A stretch of DNA of 64,000 bases from an uncultured Bryobacterales bacterium (GCA_958295955.1 OY282420.1:3672435-3736434), one strand, 5' to 3'; shown: positions 40,136-49,305, counted from the stretch's first letter. The notes: a model not told the origin generated them from the letters alone. A program made the numbers and translations.

Positions 40136-42310
40136 CTATTCGCTATCCACGGCCAAAAATCCTCCGGCGGGGGTGGAGGCGGCGCCGATCGTCACGCGAA
40201 CTTCGGCTTGGCCCGCGCCCAGGCCGGGGGGGATGCGCAAGCTGACCTGGTAGAGTCCGGCGAAACCGGGGGTGACGCCCGCGTAAAAAAGCTCGACGGG
40301 GGCGCCGCCGACGGTCGCGGAAGCGGGCAGCGTCACTTGCGCCGCGGCGGAGGCGAGTCGGCCCGGCGGCAGCAGCGGCTCGGTGACGCCCAGGCCGGTC
40401 ATGAACAGCGTCACCACGTCGCGCGGCGCGGCGGGCGCGAACTGCGCTCCCGGCAGCAGCCCCGCGGCGCCGACCAGGGCGCCCGTGGTCTCGTTCACCG
40501 CGGCGATCGGGCCGCGGCCGGCCGCGGCGGGGACAAAAAAGAAGAACTGCGGGCTGCCGGCCGCCAGCGGCAGGGTGAAGGAGTCGCCGACGATTTCGTC
40601 CGCCCGATCGCAGTTGGCCAGCACGCGCACTGCGGCTTGCGCTTGGCCGGGCCGCACCGCGGCTTGCACGTTGATCTGACCGGGGAAGGCGGCGAAGATC
40701 AACGCGCGGTTTCCGTCCATTTCCACGCAGGGGGAGTTTGCGGTTGCGGCCTCGGCGGCGATGAAATCCGTTCCCCAGACGGTCAGGATGGCGTTGTACG
40801 AGGCGACGGTCACGGCGCCGGCGCCGGCGCCGACGATGGCGGCTATATGCGGCCGGGGGAGGCCGGCGCCGAAGAGGATATGCGCGATGCCGCGGTCGCC
40901 GTCCTCGCCCGGCGCGCCGACGGCCAGGTCGGCGGCGGCGTCTGCGCCGAAGTCGGCGGCGGCCATGGCGAAGGTGAAATCGTCTCCCCTTTCGGCCTGG
41001 TCGTCGAGTCCGTCGGCGCCTTGGGCGAAGACCTGATTGCCGGCGCCGGTCAGGCCGCGCGGGCTGCCCGGCAGGACGTGCAGCAGGCCGCGGTTGCCGT
41101 CTTCGCCGCGGACGCCGACGGCCAGATCGTCGAAGCCGTCGCCGTTGAAATCGGCGGAGACGAGCTCGCTGCCGAAGCGGTCGCCGTCTTCTCTGCGGTC
41201 GGGCAGGCCGTCCTGATCTTGCCGCCGGCGGTAGCTGCCGGCGCCGGTCAACGCTTGCGCGCTGCCGGGAATGACGATGACGTTGCCCTCGCCGCCGTTT
41301 TCGCCGAGCGAGGCTGCGGCCAGGTCGTCGAAGCCGTCGCCGTTGAAGTCGCCGGCGGCGAGCGTCGCGCCGAAGTTGTCGCCGCCTTCGCGGTCGTCGG
41401 GCAGGCCGTCGTTGTCTTGCTCGAAGCGGCGGTTGCCGTTGGCGATCAGGCCGCCGGAGGAGCCGAGGATCATGTTGACCGTGCCGCGGCCGCCGTTTTC
41501 GCCCGGCGTGCCGGCGATGAGATCGTCGTAGCCGTCGCCGTTGAAGTCGCCGACGGCCAATGCGGCGGAGAAGAAATCGTTCCTTTCGGTGTCGCCGCGC
41601 AGTCCGTCGTCGCCTTGGCGCCGGCGCTGGTTGCCGTTGTTGACGAGTCCGCGGTTCGAGCCGAAGATGATGGAGACCATGCCGCCGTTGTTGTTTTCGC
41701 CGTAGGCGCCGGCGGCGAGGTCGTCGAAGCCGTCGCCGTTGAAGTCGCCGGTAGCGAGCGCCGAGCCGAAGAAGTCGCCGCTTTCGGCCTCGCCGAGCAG
41801 TCCGTCGTGCCCCTGCCGCCAGGCTTGGTTGCGGTCGGCGGTCAAGCCTTGGGCGGCGCCGTAGATGACGTGGACGATGCCCCTGCCGCCGTCCTCGCCG
41901 TTTGCGCCTGCGGCCAGGTCGCAGTAGCCGTCGGCGTCGAAGTCCCCCGCGGCGAGGGCGATGCCGAACTGGTCGCCGCGTTCGGCGTTGCCGTCGATGC
42001 CGGCGACGCCCTGCTCCCAGACTTGGTTGCCCTGCGCGGTCAGGCCGGCGCCGTCGGAGTAGATGACGTGGACGATGCCCCGCGCGCCGTTTTCGCCCGG
42101 CGATCCGGCGGCGAGGTCGTCGAAGCCGTCGCCGTTGAAGTCGCCGGCGGCGAGGGCGTGGGCGAAGCGGTCGTTGCCTTCGTAATCGTCGAGGATGCCG
42201 GCGGCGCCTTGCTGCCAACGCTGGTTGCCGGCGGTGGACAGTTGCGCCGCCGCGGGAATGGCCAGGGACGAGTGGAGAGCAAGGAGCAAGACGATGCGCA
42301 GCGCGGCCAT
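40136..42310 (-). CDS. Secreted FG-GAP repeat protein with Solibacter-type C-terminal domain
   Basis: A 724-residue protein with a signal peptide (ALRIVLLLALHSSLAIPAAA). Seven FG-GAP/integrin-like repeats of about 65 residues follow, each with a calcium loop of type DFNGDGFDDLAAG and a glycine-rich strand such as GIVHVIY. The final 200 residues (PQFFFFVPAAAGRGPIAAVN, VVTLFMTGLGVTEPLLPPG, GLYQVSLRIPPGLGAGQAEV) match the C-terminal domain typical of secreted 'Solibacter' proteins. Likely an extracellular beta-propeller for adhesion or binding. It is the best taxonomic marker in the window. Repeats 6-7 are more diverged (DFGADAAADLAVG). Confidence 0.88.
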   Translation of the reverse strand: MAALRIVLLLALHSSLAIPAAAQLSTAGNQRWQQGAAGILDDYEGNDRFAHALAAGDFNGDGFDDLAAGSPGENGARGIVHVIYSDGAGLTAQGNQVWEQGVAGIDGNAERGDQFGIALAAGDFDADGYCDLAAGANGEDGGRGIVHVIYGAAQGLTADRNQAWRQGHDGLLGEAESGDFFGSALATGDFNGDGFDDLAAGAYGENNNGGMVSIIFGSNRGLVNNGNQRRRQGDDGLRGDTERNDFFSAALAVGDFNGDGYDDLIAGTPGENGGRGTVNMILGSSGGLIANGNRRFEQDNDGLPDDREGGDNFGATLAAGDFNGDGFDDLAAASLGENGGEGNVIVIPGSAQALTGAGSYRRRQDQDGLPDRREDGDRFGSELVSADFNGDGFDDLAVGVRGEDGNRGLLHVLPGSPRGLTGAGNQVFAQGADGLDDQAERGDDFTFAMAAADFGADAAADLAVGAPGEDGDRGIAHILFGAGLPRPHIAAIVGAGAGAVTVASYNAILTVWGTDFIAAEAATANSPCVEMDGNRALIFAAFPGQINVQAAVRPGQAQAAVRVLANCDRADEIVGDSFTLPLAAGSPQFFFFVPAAAGRGPIAAVNETTGALVGAAGLLPGAQFAPAAPRDVVTLFMTGLGVTEPLLPPGRLASAAAQVTLPASATVGGAPVELFYAGVTPGFAGLYQVSLRIPPGLGAGQAEVRVTIGAASTPAGGFLAVDSE

Positions 42311-42380
42311 TGCTGTCTATTATGGAAAATCAGGGCCCGGGCAGGGCGCCGCGCCGCGGGTCTCCGCTCTGCGTTCTGCG

Positions 42381-43601
42381 CTATTCCAAGCGGACGCGCG
42401 CCCATTTTTTGCCCAGTTGAATTGTCAACTCGCGGGCGCCGGGCGGCGGCTCGAAGCTCATTTCGCGGTGCTTCTTGCCGTCGATCGAGACGGCGTTCTC
42501 TTTGAGCTTGCGGTTGGCTTCGGCGCCGGAGCGGGCCAGCCCGACGGCGCGCAGCAGTTTGTCGATGCGGATGGCCGGCCCGCCGGCGAGCTCGTCCGGC
42601 AGCGTAAATTCGGGCATGGCGTCGGGCGCCTGTTTTTGCTGCACGACCTGCCGGAAAGCCGCGGCGGCGCGGCGGGCGGCGGCGGGCGAATGGAAGTCGG
42701 CCGTCAGGCGCGCGGCCAGTTCGCGCTTGGCCTCCATCGGGTGTTTTTCGCCGGCGGCGACGGCCTGCTTGAGCGCGGCCGTCGCGTCGAGCGGGAGATC
42801 GGTCAGCAACTCGTAGTAGCGGTACATCAACTCGTCGGAAATCTGCATCGTCTTGCGGTAGATGACTTCCGGCGGCTCGCTGACGCCGATGAAGTTGTTG
42901 AACGATTTCGACATTTTCCGCGCGCCGTCCAAGCCTTCGAGCAGCGGCAGGGTGATGACGATCTGGCGCCGCAGGCCGAAGTCGCTCTGGATTTCGCGTC
43001 CGACCAGCAGGTTGAATTTCTGGTCGGCGCCGCCCAATTCGACGTCGGCCTCGAGCGCGACCGAGTCGTATGCCTGCGTCAGCGGGTAGAGCAACTCGTG
43101 GACGGCGATCGGTTTTTCGGCGCGGAAACGCTTGGAGAAGTCGTCGCGCTCGAGCAGGCGGGCGACGGTGTAATGCGAGCAGAGCCGGATCAGCCCCGGG
43201 ACGCCGAGCGCCAACAGCCACTCGCTATTGAAGCGCACCTCGGTTTTTTGCGGGTCGAGGATTTTGAACACCTGCTGCTTGTAGGTTTCGGCGTTGGCGG
43301 CGATTTGCTCGCGGGTCAGGGGCGGGCGCGCCGCGTTGCGTCCGCTGGGGTCGCCGATCAGGCCGGTAACGTCGCCGATGAGGAAGATCGCCGTGTGGCC
43401 GAGGTCTTGGAAGTGCTTCATTTTGCGCAGCAGCACGGCATGGCCCAGGTGCAGGTCGGGCGCGGTGGGGTCGAAACCGGCCTTGACGCGCAGCGGGCGG
43501 CCTTCCCGCGCGCAGTCGGCGAGCCGCTGCCGGAGCTCTTCTTCGCGGATGATTTCGACGCAGCCCTTGCGCAGATAGGCCAGTTGTTCTTCGGGGGTCA
43601 C
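42381..43601 (-). CDS. tyrS: Tyrosyl-tRNA synthetase
   Basis: A 406-residue class I aminoacyl-tRNA synthetase. The HIGH-type motif is [10 protein letters not shown], followed by [17 protein letters not shown] (tyrosine/ATP site). The KMSKS motif is [13 protein letters not shown]. The C-terminus holds an S4-like RNA-binding domain ([20 protein letters not shown], then [13 protein letters not shown]). This is the shorter bacterial TyrS type (TyrZ-like). It charges tRNA-Tyr with tyrosine in the cytoplasm. Length and motifs are normal. The gene is transcribed towards the FG-GAP gene. Confidence 0.96.
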   Translation of the reverse strand: MTPEEQLAYLRKGCVEIIREEELRQRLADCAREGRPLRVKAGFDPTAPDLHLGHAVLLRKMKHFQDLGHTAIFLIGDVTGLIGDPSGRNAARPPLTREQIAANAETYKQQVFKILDPQKTEVRFNSEWLLALGVPGLIRLCSHYTVARLLERDDFSKRFRAEKPIAVHELLYPLTQAYDSVALEADVELGGADQKFNLLVGREIQSDFGLRRQIVITLPLLEGLDGARKMSKSFNNFIGVSEPPEVIYRKTMQISDELMYRYYELLTDLPLDATAALKQAVAAGEKHPMEAKRELAARLTADFHSPAAARRAAAAFRQVVQQKQAPDAMPEFTLPDELAGGPAIRIDKLLRAVGLARSGAEANRKLKENAVSIDGKKHREMSFEPPPGARELTIQLGKKWARVRLE

Positions 43602-43730
43602 GGGTCGGGGGGCGCGGGTCGCGCCGGCGGTCGCGCGCCGTTTCTTCAGTATAGGCCGCGCCGACTTATACTAAAGGCGCGGCGCCGGCTTGGGCAAGCG
43701 GATCGGCCGCGAGGAAAAACGACGAGCGTC

Positions 43731-44000
43731 ATGGTTGCCGAAGTTTACCGCGCGCTGGTGGAAGCGGGCGCGCCGGAGACAAGCGCGCGGGCTGCGGCCG
43801 CGGCGATTCCCGTGGCCGGGGATATGGTCGCGAAAGAGGATCTGTGGGCGCTCAAAGAAGAACTGCCGGCAAGGATCGCGCAAGTGGAGCATGGCTTGGG
43901 CGAACGGATGGGCCGGCTGGAGCGTGATATGGCGGTTCTCAAATTCGCTTACGGTCCGATAATTATTCTCCTGTTGCTGAAGATCGCCTTCCTTGCCTAG
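43731..44000 (+). CDS. Small coiled-coil membrane protein (cassette copy c)
   Basis: An 89-residue protein: N-terminal helix VAEVYRALVEAGAPETSARA, linker AGDMVAKEDLWALKEEL, a short coiled coil (RIAQVEHGLGERMGRLERDM) and a C-terminal membrane segment (FAYGPIIILLLLKIAFLA). The cassette also carries an upstream TATACT box and ends with a short inverted repeat after the stop (AGCCGCAAGCGGC). Compared with copies d and f the first ATG is mutated (ACGAGC), so translation must start at the next ATG, 43731. It has a single coiled-coil unit, whereas copy d has about three. Function unknown. Confidence 0.6.
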   Translation: MVAEVYRALVEAGAPETSARAAAAAIPVAGDMVAKEDLWALKEELPARIAQVEHGLGERMGRLERDMAVLKFAYGPIIILLLLKIAFLA

Positions 44001-44075
44001 AGCCGCAAGCGGCAAAGACCCGTGATTCATACCTTGCGGCCGGCGGCGTCAGCCGCCGCGCAGCACGCGCGGGCT

Positions 44076-44130
44076 TATACTAAAGGCGCGGCGCCGGCTG
44101 AGGCGAGCGGGTCGGCCTGGAGGAGAAACG
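44076..44130 (+). promoter_or_regulatory. Promoter and RBS of cassette copy d
   Basis: TATACT at 44076-44081 is a good -10 candidate, and GGAGGAG (44119-44125) is a strong RBS 5 nt before ATG 44131. The same TATACTAAAGGCGCGGCG block precedes copies c, e and f, so the promoter travels with the gene. Confidence 0.5.
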
Positions 44131-44550
44131 ATGAGCATCATGGTTGCCGAAGTTTACCGTGCGCTGGTGGAAGCGGGCGCGCCGGAGACAAGCGCGCGGG
44201 CTGCGGCCGCGGCGATTCCCGTGGCCGGGGACATGGTCGTGAAAGAGGATCTGTGGGCGCTCAAAGAAGAACTACTGACGAGGATCGCGCAAGTGGAGCA
44301 TGGCTTGGGCGAGCGGATCGAGCAACAAGGCGAACGGATCGCACAAGTGGAGCATGGCTTGGGCGAGCGGATCGAGCAACAAGGCGAACGGATCGCACAA
44401 GTGGAGCATGGCTTGGGCGAGCGGATCGAGCAACAAGGGCGGGAGATGGGCGAACGGATGGGCCGGCTGGAGCGTGATATGGCGGTTCTCAAATTCGCCT
44501 ACGGTCCGATAATCATTCTCCTGTTGCTGAAGATCGCCTTCCTCCCCTAG
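44131..44550 (+). CDS. Small coiled-coil membrane protein with 18-residue repeats (copy d)
   Basis: A 139-residue member of the cassette family. The ends match copy c, but the coiled coil is expanded by an 18-residue unit (QVEHGLGERIEQQGERIA) present nearly three times, encoded by a 54-bp repeat starting at 44290, 44344 and 44398. The C-terminal membrane helix (FAYGPIIILLLLKIAFLP) is unchanged. The gene lies 130 bp after copy c and ends just before the convergent purN gene. Coil length therefore varies between copies while both ends stay fixed. Function unknown. Confidence 0.65.
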   Translation: MSIMVAEVYRALVEAGAPETSARAAAAAIPVAGDMVVKEDLWALKEELLTRIAQVEHGLGERIEQQGERIAQVEHGLGERIEQQGERIAQVEHGLGERIEQQGREMGERMGRLERDMAVLKFAYGPIIILLLLKIAFLP

Positions 44551-44599
44551 AGCCGCGAGCGGCAAAGACCCGTGACTCATGCCTTGGCGGCCGGCGGCG

Positions 44600-45205
44600 T
44601 CAGCCCCCGCGCAGCACGCGCCGGCCCTCGATGCGGTAGTCGCCGCCGAGCGCCAGGGCGATCGCTTCGCTGTAGATGCGGTGTTCTTGCGCCAGGATGC
44701 GCGCCGCGAGCGCCGCTTCGTCGTCGCCGTCGAGGACGGGCACCGCGGCTTGGGCGACGATCGGCCCGGCGTCCAGCCGCTCGTCCACGAAATGCACCGT
44801 GCAGCCCGAGAAGCGGACGCCGTGCTCCAACGCTTGGCGCTGCGCTTCGAGTCCGGGGAAGGCCGGCAGCAGGGAGGGGTGGATGTTGAGGATGCGCTGC
44901 GGAAACTGCTCGACGAAATACGCGCTGAGCAGGCGCATGAAACCGGCCAGGCAGACCAGCTCGACCCGCTCCGCGCGCAGGCGCTCGACGAGCAAGCGGT
45001 CGTAGTCCTCGCGCTCCATCGCCCGCGAGCGGATGCACTCGGCCTTGAGTCCCCGCGCGCGGGCGCGTTCGAGTCCGGCGGCGCGCGGGGTATTGGCGAT
45101 GACCAGCGCGATTTGGGCTTCGAGGCGCCCGGCGTCGATGTTGTCGGCGATGGCTTCGAGGTTGGAGCCGCGGCCGGAGATGAGGATTCCGAGGCGTTTT
45201 TTCAT
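44600..45205 (-). CDS. purN: Phosphoribosylglycinamide formyltransferase
   Basis: A 201-residue GAR transformylase: phosphate-binding loop LGILISGRGSNLEAIAD, the catalytic Asn and His in ILNIHPSLLPAFPG, and the catalytic Asp in VDERLDAGPIVAQ. It transfers a formyl group from 10-formyltetrahydrofolate to GAR, the third step of purine synthesis. purM lies immediately upstream on the same strand (49-bp gap), as in many bacteria, so the two form an operon. Length is normal. Confidence 0.96.
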   Translation of the reverse strand: MKKRLGILISGRGSNLEAIADNIDAGRLEAQIALVIANTPRAAGLERARARGLKAECIRSRAMEREDYDRLLVERLRAERVELVCLAGFMRLLSAYFVEQFPQRILNIHPSLLPAFPGLEAQRQALEHGVRFSGCTVHFVDERLDAGPIVAQAAVPVLDGDDEAALAARILAQEHRIYSEAIALALGGDYRIEGRRVLRGG

Positions 45206-45254
45206 GATGCGATCGGCGCTCAGCGGATAGTGTCCACCGCCGCGGCGGTGCCTC

Positions 45255-46303
45255 CTAGCGATAAACCACTTCCCTTGCGCCCCGCTCGACGCTGCCGACG
45301 ACCGTCGGTTTTTCGTTGAGCTCGCGCAAGACGGCGAGCGCGCGGTCGGCCTCTTCGCGGGGCGCGCAGACGATCAGCCCCAGGCCCATGTTGAAGGTTT
45401 GCAGCATTTCGGCGTCGTCGATGCCGCCGAGCCGCTGCAGCAGCTTGAAGACCGGGGGAACCCGCCACGAGCCCCATTGAATGCGCGCCCGGCAACGCGC
45501 GGGCAGCATGCGCGGCGTATTGCCGGTGATGCCGCCGCCGGTAACGTGCGCCGCGCCGAGCAGCAGCCCCGCCGCGGCCAGCGCCCGCAGCGGCCGCAGG
45601 TAGCTGCGGTGAATCTTGAGCAACTCGTTGCCGACCGTAGTGCGCAACTGCGGCACGCGGGTGTCGATCTTGTATCCGGCCGTCTCGAAAAACAGCTTGC
45701 GCGCCAGCGAATAACCGTTGGTGTGCAGCCCCGTGGAGGGCAGTCCGATGAGCACGCTGCCGGCCCGCGCCCGGCGCCCGTCGAGCAGTTCCGTCCGTTC
45801 GCAGGCGCCGACGACGAAGCCCGCCAGGTCGTATGCGCCCGGCGCGTACATGCCGGGCATTTCCGCCGTTTCGCCGCCGATCAGCGCCGCGCCGTTTTGC
45901 TTGCAGGCGCGGGCCAGCCCCTTGACGACCTGCTCGACGACGCGCGCATCGAGCTTGCCGGCGGCGAAATAGTCCAGGAAAAACAGCGGCTGCGCGCCTT
46001 GCACGGCGATGTCGTTGACGCAGTGATTGACCAGGCATTGGCCGATGGTGTCGTGCTTGTTCAGGGCGCAGGCGACGTTGAGCTTGGTGCCCACTCCGTC
46101 CGCCGAGGCGATCAGCACGGGTTGGCGGAAGCGCTCCGCGTCCAGCGCATAGGCGCCGCCGAAAGCGCCGATGCCGGCGGGCACGTTGCCGGCGAACGTC
46201 GCCCGGGCGTAACGCTTGAGGCGTTCGACGGCGCGCTCCGCCTCGTCGATGGCGACGCCGGAGGCGGCGTAAGTCGGGGCGCGCCGGGGCGCGTCGGTGG
46301 ATA
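45255..46303 (-). CDS. purM: Phosphoribosylformylglycinamidine cyclo-ligase (start uncertain)
   Basis: AIR synthetase: GIGAFGGAYAL, SADGVGTKLNVACALNKHDT, VNDIAVQGAQPLFFLDYFAA, ALIGGETAEMPGMY, and HVTGGGITGNTPRMLP are all classic PurM blocks. The protein ends near NEKPTVVGSVE. The family N-terminus (TYAASGVAIDEAERAVER) begins at about 46270, but no ATG, GTG or TTG lies in frame before it until 46526, which is inside the divergent methyltransferase gene. I therefore give an approximate 5' boundary. It catalyses ring closure of FGAM to AIR and is followed by purN. Confidence 0.9.
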
Positions 46304-46362
46304 ATGAAGAGCGGATAACCGCTAGTTTAGCGCGCTGCGCCCGCCCCGCTAGACTATCCCTT

Positions 46363-46914
46363 ATGCGCTCTCCGGCGGCGCGCGCCGCGCAGCCCACTCT
46401 CCACCGCACGGCGGCGGCCGCCCTCGATCTGCAGCCGGACGACCGCGTGCTCGACGTCGGCTGCGGCGACGGCGCGACCGTCCGCCTGCTCGCCCCGCGC
46501 CTGCCCCGGGGCGCCGTCGTCGGCATCGACCCCGACGCCGAGGCGATCCGCCAAGCCCGCCGTTTGTCCGGCGCGCTCGACAACGTGCTCTTCGCCCCGG
46601 CGCCGGCCGAGCGGATTCCCTGGGCCGAGGACTACTTTACCCACGTCCTCGCCGTCGAGTCGGCCTGCTCCTGGCCGCAGCCCGAGCGCGTGGCGCAAGA
46701 AATTTTTCGCGTGACGGCCTACGGCGGCCGTTTCCACCTGCTTTTCTCCGGCGATGCGCAAAGCCCCTGCCGCGATGCGCGGCCCGCCGACGCATGGAGC
46801 GCGCTCTTCGCCGGCTGCGGTTTCGAGCGGGTGGCGGCCAAGCGCATCCCCGGCGGAGCGGCGCCGGCGGCGCTCTACCTCGGCGGACGCAAACCCGGCG
46901 CCGGCCCCGGCTGA
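46363..46914 (+). CDS. Class I SAM-dependent methyltransferase
   Basis: A 183-residue protein with SAM motif I VLDVGCGDGATVRLLAPRLP, motif II VVGIDPDAEAIRQAR, and the later strands FTHVLAVESACSW and FRVTAYGGRFHLLF. The layout is that of small Methyltransf_11/UbiE-like enzymes. Substrate cannot be inferred. The ATG at 46363 (after TATCCCTT) is used because it directly precedes the fold. It is divergent from purM, with about 60 bp between. Confidence 0.82.
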   Translation: MRSPAARAAQPTLHRTAAAALDLQPDDRVLDVGCGDGATVRLLAPRLPRGAVVGIDPDAEAIRQARRLSGALDNVLFAPAPAERIPWAEDYFTHVLAVESACSWPQPERVAQEIFRVTAYGGRFHLLFSGDAQSPCRDARPADAWSALFAGCGFERVAAKRIPGGAAPAALYLGGRKPGAGPG

Positions 46915-46928
46915 GGCAGAGGCAGAGG

Positions 46929-47024
46929 CTAAACTATCGGTTATCCGCTATTCGTTATCTGCTATCCGTTATCCACCGACCCCTGACCATCGACCCCTGA
47001 CCACCGACTCCTGACCATCGACCC
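46929..47024. repeat. Intergenic micro-repeat block
   Basis: Two short tandem patterns fill the gap before the nitronate monooxygenase gene: variants of CGTTATCCGCTAT, then variants of CGACCCCTGACCAT (four copies). Similar fragments (GGTTATCC, GTGGAAAGTGG) occur at other gene borders in this window. Confidence 0.75.
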
Positions 47025-48002
47025 ATGTTCAACACCAAAATCACCGAAATGTTCGGCATCGAGTACCCCATCGTGCAGGGCGGGCTGATGTGGCTGGCGC
47101 GCGCCGAGTTGGCCGCCGCCGTGGCCGAAGCCGGCGGCATCGGCTTCATGACCGCCCTTACGCACCCCCATGCGGAACTGCTGCGCGACGAAATCCACAA
47201 GACGCGCGAGTTGACCGCCAAGCCCTTCGGCGTCAACCTGACCTTCCTGCCGTCGCTGCGCCCGCCCGATTTTCCGGCCTACGTCAAGGTCTGCATCGAC
47301 GAAGGCGTCAAGTTCATCGAGACCGCCGGACGCAATCCGCAGGAATTCCTGCCCATGCTCAACGAGGCCGGCGTCAAGGTTATCCACAAATGCACCTCCG
47401 TTCGCCATGCGCGCAAGGCCCAGAGCATCGGCTGCGCCGCGGTCAGCATCGACGGCTTCGAGTGCGCCGGACACCCCGGCGAAGACGACGTGACCTCGCT
47501 AATCCTGATCCCCCTGGCGGCCGATGCGCTGGACATCCCGATCGTCGCCTCGGGCGGCTTCGGCGACGGCCGCGGCCTGGTCGCCGCGCTGGCCCTGGGC
47601 GCCGACGGCATGAACATGGGCACGCGCTTCGTCGCCACGCAGGAATGCCCTCTGCACGACAACGTCAAGCAGGCGCTGGTCAACGCCTCAGAGCGCGACA
47701 CCCGCCTGCTGATGCGCACGCTGCGCAACACCGCCCGCTATCTGACCAACGAAAACACCGACAAGGTGCTCGCCATCGAAGCCCGCGGCAACGCCTCCAT
47801 CGACGACATCAAGCAGTACATGTCGGGCTTGGAGGGCAAAAAGATGATCGAGGACGGCGATCTGAACAACGGCGTCTTTTCCGCCGGCCAGATTATCGGC
47901 ATGATCCGCAGCGTGCCCACGGTGCGCGAACTGTTCGACGAAATCGTCGGCGAAGCCCGCGCGCTGATGACCGAGCGGCTGCCGCGGGTCGCGGGCGTCT
48001 AG
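47025..48002 (+). CDS. Nitronate monooxygenase family protein
   Basis: A 325-residue TIM-barrel flavoprotein: ITEMFGIEYPIVQGGLMWLA at the start, KPFGVNLTFLPS, VKVIHKCTSVRHARKAQSIG, DGFECAGHPGEDD (the conserved His region), IVASGGFGDGRGLVAALALG and GADGMNMGTRFVATQEC (FMN phosphate binding). The family oxidises nitronates using FMN and O2; many members act on other small molecules. Length and motifs are complete. It is followed after 5 bp by a convergent thioesterase gene. Confidence 0.9.
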   Translation: MFNTKITEMFGIEYPIVQGGLMWLARAELAAAVAEAGGIGFMTALTHPHAELLRDEIHKTRELTAKPFGVNLTFLPSLRPPDFPAYVKVCIDEGVKFIETAGRNPQEFLPMLNEAGVKVIHKCTSVRHARKAQSIGCAAVSIDGFECAGHPGEDDVTSLILIPLAADALDIPIVASGGFGDGRGLVAALALGADGMNMGTRFVATQECPLHDNVKQALVNASERDTRLLMRTLRNTARYLTNENTDKVLAIEARGNASIDDIKQYMSGLEGKKMIEDGDLNNGVFSAGQIIGMIRSVPTVRELFDEIVGEARALMTERLPRVAGV

Positions 48003-48007
48003 CGCCG

Positions 48008-48394
48008 TCAGGCGTCCCGGCCCCGGAGCTTCGCCGCGAAGCGGGCGACATCGATCACGAAGCGTTCGTGCGTCCCCTTGCCGATCGTCTTCTCGCCTGC
48101 GATGGCCTCGACGGCGAAGGTGACGCGGCGGCGGTCGGTTTCTTGCACCGCCGCGCGGTAGGTCACCTCGTCGCCCATCGGAACCGCCGCCAGATGCTCG
48201 ATGCAGACCTTGACGCCCACGCTGTCCTGCCCCTCCTCAAGATGGGGCAGCAGCGCCTCGCGGCAGCAAATCTCCATGTGCATGATCATGCTCGGCGTCG
48301 AAAGCGACGGCCGCACGCCGCCGCCGAGAAAGGTGATCGAATCGTCGCGGCGCACGACGCGTTTTTGTTCAAGCGCAATTCCGGAAAACGACAT
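48008..48394 (-). CDS. Hotdog-fold thioesterase, FlK-like
   Basis: A 128-residue hotdog-fold protein: TPSMIMHMEICCREALLPHL contains the active-site region of fluoroacetyl-CoA thioesterase-like proteins, with the conserved Glu and a Gly-Val-Lys-Val strand (SVGVKVCIEHLAAVPMGDEV). The C-terminal strand ERFVIDVARF completes the fold. The specific acyl-CoA substrate is unknown. It is convergent with the nitronate monooxygenase gene. Confidence 0.82.
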   Translation of the reverse strand: MSFSGIALEQKRVVRRDDSITFLGGGVRPSLSTPSMIMHMEICCREALLPHLEEGQDSVGVKVCIEHLAAVPMGDEVTYRAAVQETDRRRVTFAVEAIAGEKTIGKGTHERFVIDVARFAAKLRGRDA

Positions 48395-48463
48395 GATGAG
48401 TCCAGGGTACGCGGGTCGAGGCGCTCGACGGCGCCGAGTTGCGCTCGACTGCTTGAGCGGTCT

Positions 48464-48712
48464 CTACCGATCCGGCCCCAAGCGTTGCGTCATGGCCTCA
48501 AAAGAATCGTTCTCAACGGCAAGCTCTCGTTCGAGTCCCTTGACCCGCTCCTCACGCAGGCGAACAAGCTCGGTGCGGACAGCCGACACATGCCCAATCA
48601 AAGCGCCTTGCTCCTTCTCGAAGCCGTCCAGCCGTTTGTCCAAGCCGTCCAGCCGCCTGTCGATACCCTCCAGCCGAGACAATACAATTTGTTGAAATTC
48701 CCGGTCATTCAC
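48464..48712 (-). CDS. Small coiled-coil protein
   Basis: An 82-residue soluble coiled coil with seven-residue repeats: LEGIDRRLDGLDKRLDGFEK, then VRTELVRLREERVKGLEREL. No membrane helix or signal peptide. It differs from the cassette family (copies a-f) in lacking the C-terminal membrane segment, though similar in style. The start has GGAGAT upstream on the minus strand. Function unknown. Confidence 0.55.
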   Translation of the reverse strand: MNDREFQQIVLSRLEGIDRRLDGLDKRLDGFEKEQGALIGHVSAVRTELVRLREERVKGLERELAVENDSFEAMTQRLGPDR

Positions 48713-49050
48713 TACGATCTCCTACCTGTATGGCTTCGCCGCCGGTTTGAACCCGGCCGCCAACTCTGATTGCTACGATGGTCGCTCAGGCAGCAGCCGC
48801 CTGTCAACGGTTTTTTGTACTGAAGCCGCTTCCCGTCAAGGCGCTTGGCCGGCTTGTCGGCTATTTCCCCTTTGTTATGCGCCGCCGCGATCCGCCGGCG
48901 CGCCCCCTGCCCCAACCCCGCAAAAAATCCTTGAACGCAAATTAAACGCCGTTAAAGGGGTCTATGGGGCGCCCTGCGCAGCCCGCCGGAAAGCGGGGAG
49001 CGGAAAGCGAAGAGCAAGACGGCCGCGGCGCGGAGCATTCCCGATTTTTC
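48713..49050. other. Intergenic stretch without recognisable gene
   Basis: I see no gene supported by homology here. The right part (48964-49030) contains a GCGGGGAGCGGAAAGCGAAGAG micro-repeat-like patch. This is the area where one end of the prophage might lie, but I could not identify Mu-type terminal sequences. Confidence 0.4.
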
Positions 49051-49230
49051 AGGCGCCGGCGGCGGCCTCGACCAGCGTGGCGTAGCCCGCCGCATCGACC
49101 CGCTGCAGGGCGCCGGCGGCGACCCAAGCGCCGCCCAGTCCCTCGCGGAAGCCGGCGAAGCGCAGCTTCGCGCCGGCCCGTCGGCCCCGCCCTCGGCCTC
49201 GACGGTTTGCGCGGCCCCCGCCGCCTTTTT
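49051..49230 (-). pseudogene. Remnant of a second phage gpD (tail protein D) 3' end
   Basis: The minus strand encodes AGAKLRFAGFREGLGGAWV followed by AAGALQRVDAAGYATLVEAA, almost the same as the C-terminus of the intact gpD at 50264-51235. Just upstream the frame changes, and sequence corresponding to AAQTVEAEGGADGP (an earlier part of gpD) is joined with the middle missing. It is a deleted duplicate, separated from the intact gene by cassettes e, f and g. Confidence 0.8.
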
Positions 49231-49305
49231 CGCCGGCGCGTGCTGCGCGGCGGCTGACGCCGCCGGCCGCAAGGCATGAGTCACGGGTCTTTGCCGCTCG
49301 CGGCT

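Noticed and set aside
39614-42505. 963-codon open frame on the plus strand
   Set aside because: It is antisense to the FG-GAP gene; the minus-strand frame has a signal peptide, seven repeats and a known C-terminal domain.
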